Source: Gammaproteobacteria bacterium
GTDB lineage: Bacteria > Pseudomonadota > Gammaproteobacteria > DRJJ01
Direction: 5' to 3'
Length of the DNA stretch: 11,107 nucleotides
NCBI GenBank assembly: GCA_011052255.1
Contig: DRJJ01000105.1
Location: 1-11,107 of the forward strand
Part shown: in pieces, positions 7,063-11,107 of the stretch
How the letters are laid out: every line of letters starts with the position of its first letter
Position numbering within the stretch: position 1 is the stretch's first letter
Notes under the pieces: generated by a model
Told to the model about the DNA's origin: nothing
Databases searched by the model: none
The model's input: the letters and a program-made list of their open reading frames with translations, nothing else
Made by a program: the position numbers and the translations under genes

Positions 7063-8772
7063 ATGTCACATACGCTGAAACTAAGCTCCGCTCAATACAC
7101 TGACGCCGGCCCCAAGGAAGAAAACCAGGATTTCCATGCCCTGTTCATCCCGGAAGGACCAAGCCTGAAAACAAAAGGTGCAGTCATTGCAATCGCTGAT
7201 GGTATGAGCGGCAGTGAGTCGGGTCGTGAAGCCAGTGAATCCTGTGTCAGTGGCTTTATCAACGACTATTACAGTACGCCGGATTCCTGGTCGGTAAAAA
7301 ATTCGGCACACAAGGTACTGACATCATTAAATCGCTGGCTGTATGGCAAAGGTCAAATGACCAATGCCGGCAAGTATGGACTGGTAACAACCTTTAGTGC
7401 CGCTGTAATCAAGTCAACCACTGCCTATTTGCTGCATGTGGGTGATTCACGCATCTATCGCCTGCGCGATAATGAACTCAAACAGCTTACCCGTGATCAC
7501 CGCATATGGGTGTCTGAAAGCAAAAACTATCTTAATCGTGCACTGGGTATAGACGTGCACCTGGATGTTGATTACAAGACGGTGCCGTTGGAAATAAATG
7601 ACCTGCTGTTGTTTACCACAGACGGTATACATGACTTTATCAACGACCAGCTCATACGCGAAACGCTGCTTGCCCACCCGGATGATCTTGATAAAGCAGC
7701 CACGGAAATACTCAGGCTTGCACTTGAACATAACTGTAATGATAACCTGACCTGTCAGCTGGTACGCATCGACGATCTGCCGATTCAGGAAGCAGATGAT
7801 GTTTACCATGAATTAACCGCCCTACCTATGCCGCCGGAACTGGAGCCAGGTAATATTCTGGATGGTTACCTGATTCTAAAAGAAATACATGCAAGCAAGC
7901 GCAGTCAGTGTTACCTGGCTGTGGATCAGGAGACGGACGCTCGACTGGTGATTAAAACTCCTTCCGTCAATTATGAAGATGATGCGGACTATCTGGAGAG
8001 TTTTCATCTGGAAGAATGGGTCGGCCGTCGCCTGAATAGTAGTCACGTGATCAAGGTGCTGGTCCAGAAACGCAAACGTCAGTTTCTTTACCATGCACTG
8101 GAATATGTAGAAGGCCAGACCCTGCGTCAATGGATGAACGACAACCCACTGGCTGCCATTTCACATGTGCGTGAGATTATAGGCCAGTTGATAGAGGGAC
8201 TACGCGCCTTTCATCGCCTGGAGATGGTGCACCGTGATTTAAAACCTGAAAACATCATGATTGATAAATACGGTGTGCTGAAGATTATTGATTTTGGCTC
8301 GACCAAAATTACTGGTATTGAAGAAATCCAGACACCGATAGACCGCAATAATATTACCGGTACGATTGATTACACCGCACCGGAAATATTTGAAGGTGAA
8401 AGCGGCAGTATGAAATCTGACATGTATTCTGTTGCGCTGATTGCCTATGAAATGTTGACAGGGAAACTACCATTCAGGAAAACACTGGTGCAACGTGGTG
8501 GTAAAAAACGCGAGTATGTGAGTATCAAAACCTATAATGACAGTATTCCTGGCTGGGTAAACGGGGCGATAGCCAAAGCCTTACAGAATGATCTGGACAA
8601 GCGTTATGATGTGATGACTGAATTCCTGTATGACCTGTCACACCCGAATGCCACTTTCACCAAAACCGATTTTGTGCCACTGCTGGAACGTAACCCGGTT
8701 GGGTTCTGGAAGGTGTTTGCGTTGATTTCGCTGGTGGTTAATGTCTGGTTGTTGTTTAGGGTGTTTGCTTGA
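7063..8772 (+). CDS. Bifunctional PP2C-type phosphatase / Ser-Thr protein kinase, membrane-anchored
   Basis: This 569-residue protein joins a protein phosphatase to a protein kinase. The PP2C domain (about 1-235) keeps metal-site residues D23 (in KEENQD), D46-G47 (ADGMSG), D187-G188 (TTDGIHDF) and D227 (NDNLT), plus GDSRIYRL from 127. The kinase domain (about 265-535) has the lysine K298, the catalytic loop HRDLKPEN (390-397), DFG (410-412) and APE (439-441). Its glycine-rich loop is degenerate (KEIHASKRSQ), with no GxGxxG. A hydrophobic stretch at about 548-569 should tail-anchor it in the inner membrane with both enzymes in the cytoplasm. The next Met is inside the PP2C motif, so 7063 must be the start, yet no ribosome binding site is visible. 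A similar gene lies beside the nitrate transporter in Pseudomonas aeruginosa, suggesting a role in tuning nitrate assimilation; its substrate is unknown. Confidence 0.88.
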   Translation: MSHTLKLSSAQYTDAGPKEENQDFHALFIPEGPSLKTKGAVIAIADGMSGSESGREASESCVSGFINDYYSTPDSWSVKNSAHKVLTSLNRWLYGKGQMTNAGKYGLVTTFSAAVIKSTTAYLLHVGDSRIYRLRDNELKQLTRDHRIWVSESKNYLNRALGIDVHLDVDYKTVPLEINDLLLFTTDGIHDFINDQLIRETLLAHPDDLDKAATEILRLALEHNCNDNLTCQLVRIDDLPIQEADDVYHELTALPMPPELEPGNILDGYLILKEIHASKRSQCYLAVDQETDARLVIKTPSVNYEDDADYLESFHLEEWVGRRLNSSHVIKVLVQKRKRQFLYHALEYVEGQTLRQWMNDNPLAAISHVREIIGQLIEGLRAFHRLEMVHRDLKPENIMIDKYGVLKIIDFGSTKITGIEEIQTPIDRNNITGTIDYTAPEIFEGESGSMKSDMYSVALIAYEMLTGKLPFRKTLVQRGGKKREYVSIKTYNDSIPGWVNGAIAKALQNDLDKRYDVMTEFLYDLSHPNATFTKTDFVPLLERNPVGFWKVFALISLVVNVWLLFRVFA

Positions 8773-8804
8773 ATTTAAGTCAGTAGTGCAGGCAAATGGC
8801 ATAC

Positions 8805-8836
8805 GGTGCAATGCACTGCGTTTATTGCACCCTACG
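8805..8836 (-). repeat. REP-like hairpin with GTAG foot (copy 1)
   Basis: Read on the minus strand it starts GTAGGGTGCAAT and closes with ATTGCACC. The arms are GGTGCAAT (8805-8812) and ATTGCACC (8824-8831), perfect over 8 bases with an 11-base loop. The GTAG tetranucleotide at the foot is the mark of REPs linked to RAYT (TnpA-REP) transposases. Confidence 0.6.
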
Positions 8837-8857
8837 GGTGAAGTAACTTTTATCTAT

Positions 8858-8892
8858 GTAGGGTGGGTTAGCGTTTTTTGCGTAACCCGCCG
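8858..8892 (+). repeat. REP-like hairpin with GTAG foot (copy 2)
   Basis: It begins GTAGGGTGGGTTA and closes with TAACCCGCC. Positions 8862-8870 pair with 8883-8891 over 9 bases with one G-T wobble, and the loop holds six T. Its GTAGGGTG head is identical to that of copy 1 but in opposite orientation, so the two form a head-to-head pair as in BIME elements. It lies between convergent genes, the usual place for such repeats, and may stop transcripts or protect 3' ends. Confidence 0.6.
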
Positions 8893-8920
8893 GCCGTTGC
8901 GTAGCAACACATTCTGTTTT

Positions 8921-10060
8921 TCAGGTCATGCCACGCAACACAGCAAACTGCTGCATCAACGGTTTACTAACCGGCTCCAGTTTTTTACGCATAACGGTTC
9001 CGACCGCATCGGTAATCGCGAATATTGAACGCACTATCGGCTCACCGGTGTGCGCTATAATCATTAAAGCAGCCAGCTCTGCTTTTAATTCGGGTATTGC
9101 CTGACTAACTGCCTGGTACTCCGGGCTCTGCTGCAGAATTCCATCGGCTTCATTTTCCTGGAGTGCATCAACCGCGCTGATTAATGTATCCATCTCACGA
9201 AATTCAAATTCGCTTAAACGAACATCGCGACAATACGCTACCAGCGTTTCGAGAAACACTACCACCACATCCTGGTTGGAGGGTTTTTTCAGGATCACTT
9301 CGGCGGCATGAATAAAAGTCTGGCCTCTTGCAGACAGTACACGTAACAGACTGGCTGCCATCACGTTGCCCCGCCCTGCCAGTGCCGTCAAAGCTTGTTC
9401 GTGTTCTGGATAGTCGCTGCGCTGTACCACAGGATCAGGCAGCTTATCGGGCTGCCTGAAAAGAAAACCGACACGATAAACATTCTTGCTCTTGCCGCGC
9501 TTCCATAAGGCTATGCGCGCTTCTTCATCTATCAGGCCTTCCTGTAAAACCAGGCTGACACTTTCAATGACATGCCCGGGCTCTTCTTCAAATGGCAAAA
9601 ATTCCATCAGAAAATCAGCCAGCACCTTGCCCATTTTGCCGTTTACCACACACTCACGCGTCAACATACAACGCGCGTTCTCGGTATTGGGCATAGCCCA
9701 CCAGGCCAGTTCTGCCAGTTCATCGGTCAGTCCTTGCGCACCGGCAACGGCCACGACTGCCTCAGGCTCACCCAGCTTCAGTAAATCATGCAGGCGTATG
9801 TCGCTGGCCTGACCCATGCGTGTCCAGCGTTTCAAAAACACCGGGTAACCACCGGGAGAGCCCAGTACCATACTGGATAACAGCTCTTTAACAGCACGGA
9901 TGTACTGATCACTACGGCAGTTGGGGTTGAGGGTGATCATGGCTTCCTGACCCCTTTCGGAGCGGCCATAAACCAGCATTTTTCCCTCGTCTACTCGTAT
10001 GGCGACTGAACTGCTTATCAGGACATTCAGACGCAGTGCGTCTTCACTACTGAGTTCCAT
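8921..10060 (-). CDS. dsrS: DsrS-like conserved cytoplasmic protein
   Basis: This 379-residue protein has no signal peptide or membrane segment, few cysteines, and appears mostly helical. The opening MELSSEDALRLNVL and the stretches NPNCRSDQY, GSPGGYPVFLKRWTRMGQ, GLTDELAELAWWAM and ENARCML resemble what I remember of DsrS, a soluble protein encoded with the dsr (reverse dissimilatory sulfite reductase) genes of sulfur-oxidising bacteria such as Allochromatium. Its biochemical role there is not settled. This is recall, not an alignment, so the name is provisional. The gene begins 9 bases after the glutaredoxin stop with only a weak ribosome binding site, so the two are probably co-transcribed and coupled. 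No other dsr genes lie in the window. If the match fails, it is simply a conserved hypothetical protein. Confidence 0.55.
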   Translation of the reverse strand: MELSSEDALRLNVLISSSVAIRVDEGKMLVYGRSERGQEAMITLNPNCRSDQYIRAVKELLSSMVLGSPGGYPVFLKRWTRMGQASDIRLHDLLKLGEPEAVVAVAGAQGLTDELAELAWWAMPNTENARCMLTRECVVNGKMGKVLADFLMEFLPFEEEPGHVIESVSLVLQEGLIDEEARIALWKRGKSKNVYRVGFLFRQPDKLPDPVVQRSDYPEHEQALTALAGRGNVMAASLLRVLSARGQTFIHAAEVILKKPSNQDVVVVFLETLVAYCRDVRLSEFEFREMDTLISAVDALQENEADGILQQSPEYQAVSQAIPELKAELAALMIIAHTGEPIVRSIFAITDAVGTVMRKKLEPVSKPLMQQFAVLRGMT

Positions 10061-10069
10061 TGGTCTGCT

Positions 10070-10333
10070 TTAACTGATCGTTGCGAGCAATGGGTCGAGT
10101 TCGCCTTTCATTTCCATCTCGGCAAGGTCATCGTATCCCCCGACATGGGTGTCACCGATAAAGATCTGCGGAACTGTTCTTCTGCCATATGCCTTTTCGA
10201 GCATCTCATCAAACCGGTCTGGCTCCTGATCTACCCGTACTTTTTCCACTTCCACCCCCTTATTATTCAATAACTGCTCGGCGCGTACACAATAGGGGCA
10301 AAAAGCAGTGCAATACATAACAATTTTGGACAT
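10070..10333 (-). CDS. grxC: Glutaredoxin 3
   Basis: This 87-residue cytoplasmic dithiol glutaredoxin reduces disulfides and glutathione mixed disulfides with glutathione. The active site is C12-P-Y-C15. The cis-proline loop TVPQIFI (P55 in TVP at 53-55) and the glutathione-binding GGYDDL (65-70) are present. The length is normal for GrxC. The start at 10333 is chosen because AGGAA lies about 10 bases upstream and the product then begins directly with the first beta strand. Longer versions from 10405 or 10375 would run through a TATAAT box at 10374-10379 and add unrelated residues. It is the first gene of a likely two-gene unit with the DsrS-like gene. Confidence 0.92.
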   Translation of the reverse strand: MSKIVMYCTAFCPYCVRAEQLLNNKGVEVEKVRVDQEPDRFDEMLEKAYGRRTVPQIFIGDTHVGGYDDLAEMEMKGELDPLLATIS

Positions 10334-10373
10334 AACGCTGGAATTCCTTGGCCTGTCGACTGTAAAAGTTCGC

Positions 10374-10379
10374 ATTATA
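10374..10379 (-). promoter_or_regulatory. Sigma-70 -10 box for grxC
   Basis: The minus strand reads TATAAT here, about 40 bases upstream of the grxC ATG. No good -35 hexamer is visible at 16-18 bases; TTGGCT lies about 20 bases upstream. It supports the shorter grxC start. Confidence 0.45.
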
Positions 10380-10405
10380 CCCAAGATTCTAATGATTTGA
10401 GCCAA

Positions 10406-10607
10406 ATTTCGTATAAGCAGGCTTATTTTTAGCTACCACTAAAGGGATATGGTCAATCATACGTAGCTTGGCTAATATCGCGCCTGGTTTCATATTGCTA
10501 CTGCGTGATATATATAACTAATTGTTAAATATATATTTTTATGTCTAACGCAGGATGAAACCCGACACCGCATGCGTACAGGCCAAGCGATATACCTGCT
10601 AACGCAG
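10406..10607. other. AT-rich gene-free stretch with minor repeats
   Basis: I see no gene or RNA gene here. It holds a short hairpin ATAAGC/GCTTAT (10413-10426) followed by four T on the plus strand, an AT-rich imperfect palindrome around TATATATAAC and GTTAAATATATA (10508-10536), and a 9-base direct repeat CTAACGCAG (10545-10553 and 10599-10607). None has a clear role. Confidence 0.4.
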
Positions 10608-10637
10608 TTGCCGTCTTTATTTAGAATATGCGATAAT
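10608..10637 (+). promoter_or_regulatory. Possible sigma-70 promoter of the small acidic protein gene
   Basis: TTGCCG (10608-10613) and GATAAT (10632-10637) are separated by 18 bases. The start would be near 10644, giving a leader of about 75 bases that includes the palindrome at 10666-10684. It is a fair but not strong match. Confidence 0.35.
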
Positions 10638-10665
10638 ACTGTTTTACGTTTTTAAGAATTTAGAT

Positions 10666-10684
10666 TGTCAGCCAATGGCTGACA
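10666..10684. promoter_or_regulatory. Perfect palindrome, operator or leader hairpin
   Basis: TGTCAGCC (10666-10673) and GGCTGACA (10677-10684) are perfect 8-base arms around AAT, 35 bases before the small gene. It could be a repressor operator or a hairpin in the messenger leader. No T run follows, so it is not a terminator. Confidence 0.5.
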
Positions 10685-10718
10685 TAATGTTAAACTGACT
10701 ATATGGCAGGAGATTGTT

Positions 10719-10913
10719 ATGGATCCCGTTTACTACGAAACTATTACCAAACTTGAAGAAATGGGTGCAGACGCTGAGTACCTTCAGGGCTGGGTTGGCG
10801 GTTTCTTGCATAACCCACAGCGTGAAGAACAGCGTGTTACTGAAGGTTACTCTGCCGGTTATGCCGATGGTGAAGCCAGGAACACCGACAACGCGAGCAA
10901 CTGGGTTAAGTAA
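10719..10913 (+). CDS. Small acidic conserved-looking protein of unknown function
   Basis: I do not recognise this 64-residue protein. It is acidic (12 Asp/Glu against 5 Lys/Arg) and probably helical, with no signal peptide, membrane segment or cysteine. Visible features are an N-terminal helix with YYETITKLEEMG, then YLQGWVGGFLHNP, REEQRVTEGY, and GYADGEARN. The GYxAGYADG stretch looks like a small ordered motif. It is very likely real: AGGAG at 10708-10712 lies 6 bases before the ATG, it has its own possible promoter and palindrome upstream, and a strong intrinsic terminator 26 bases after its stop. It is monocistronic. A longer frame over the same bases (10714-10974) has no ribosome binding site and runs into the terminator. 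Confidence 0.75.
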   Translation: MDPVYYETITKLEEMGADAEYLQGWVGGFLHNPQREEQRVTEGYSAGYADGEARNTDNASNWVK

Positions 10914-10938
10914 TCGTATTTACTTCAGCTATGTTGTG

Positions 10939-10966
10939 AAAAAGCGGGCTTTATGCCCGCTTTTTT
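10939..10966 (+). terminator. Strong intrinsic terminator of the small acidic protein gene
   Basis: The stem GCGGGC (10944-10949) with GCCCGC (10955-10960) has a TTTAT loop. It is extended by five A-T pairs and followed by six T at 10961-10966. The flanking A run also gives it some terminator character on the minus strand. Confidence 0.92.
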
Positions 10967-11003
10967 GTGTCTGAAAGTGTTAGCTAAACGGCTCTTTACC
11001 CTC

Positions 11004-11026
11004 GTTCCCACGCTCCGCGTGGGAAC
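11004..11026. repeat. Interspersed hairpin repeat (GTTCCCACGC type)
   Basis: GTTCCCACGC (11004-11013) and GCGTGGGAAC (11017-11026) form a perfect 10-base stem with a TCC loop. I recognise this as a common intergenic repeat of gammaproteobacteria and other groups. A tandem CCAGTAA pair (11026-11039) and a weak AGCC/GGCT hairpin (from about 11048) follow. Confidence 0.6.
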
Positions 11027-11068
11027 CAGTAACCAGTAAAAGCATAGAGCCTCTGCGGGCTTCATTAT

Positions 11069-11107
11069 CTAGCTAAATAGCTCTTTCAATGCCTTACTTG
11101 CTTTATC
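11069..11107 (-). CDS. Possible C-terminal end of a minus-strand gene (partial)
   Basis: The minus strand reads 12 open codons from the window edge, ending KASKALKELFS before TAG at 11069-11071. The amphipathic lysine-rich end looks like a natural C-terminus, but 12 codons are too few to name a family or to be sure that it is coding. Confidence 0.25.
   Translation of the reverse strand, partial: DKASKALKELFS

Noticed and set aside
8805..8892. CRISPR-like or riboswitch structure
   Set aside because: There are only two non-identical hairpins with no spacers or leader, and they sit at convergent gene ends, so REP-like repeats explain them better.
8741..9028. 95-codon plus-strand frame spanning the kinase end, REP pair and DsrS-like end
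   Set aside because: It crosses repeat hairpins and the antisense of a good gene, with no family features.
10334..10405. Upstream extension of the grxC frame
   Set aside because: It runs through a TATAAT box, and the glutaredoxin fold begins at the 10333 start, which has AGGAA upstream.
10714..10974. 86-codon plus-strand frame over the small acidic protein gene
   Set aside because: It has no ribosome binding site and continues into the terminator; the other frame has a strong site and a sensible product.

Overview
The window looks like a chromosomal stretch of a gammaproteobacterium with roughly balanced GC. Three things point there: the assimilatory nitrate genes resemble the Pseudomonas-type set (nitrate transporter, PP2C/Ser-Thr kinase fusion, nirB, nirD, nasA), there are GTAG-footed REP-like repeats between genes, and one protein resembles DsrS of sulfur-oxidising gammaproteobacteria. 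This placement is inference from remembered family features, not from a search.

Layout. Positions 93-5069 hold a minus-strand operon nirB-nirD-nasA (NAD(P)H nitrite reductase large and small subunits, then cytoplasmic molybdenum nitrate reductase). The 428 bp control region at 5070-5497 carries two divergent sigma-54 promoters with exact GG-N10-GC spacing, one facing nirB and one facing the transporter, and NtrC-like GCAC-N7-GTGC sites between them. On the plus strand follow a NarK/NNP-family nitrate transporter (5498-6973) and a PP2C phosphatase-kinase fusion with a C-terminal membrane anchor (7063-8772). The convergent gap at 8773-8920 holds a head-to-head pair of REP-like hairpins. On the minus strand are a glutaredoxin 3 gene (10070-10333) and, directly downstream of it, a DsrS-like gene (8921-10060). 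At 10719-10913 lies a solitary 64-residue acidic protein gene on the plus strand with a strong ribosome binding site, a palindrome in its leader region and a strong intrinsic terminator. The right edge carries another hairpin repeat flanked by near-direct repeats and possibly the last 12 codons of a minus-strand gene.

How the genes work together. Nitrate enters through the transporter, is reduced to nitrite by NasA in the cytoplasm, and nitrite is reduced to ammonium by NirBD. Both halves appear to be switched on together under nitrogen limitation by NtrC and sigma-54. The kinase/phosphatase probably tunes this pathway, but its target is unknown. No dedicated electron-transfer subunit for NasA and no siroheme synthesis gene lie within the window. 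I see no clearly new defence or mobile system. The best leads are the shared sigma-54/NtrC switch, the kinase-phosphatase partner, the DsrS-like/glutaredoxin pair, and the small acidic protein unit.
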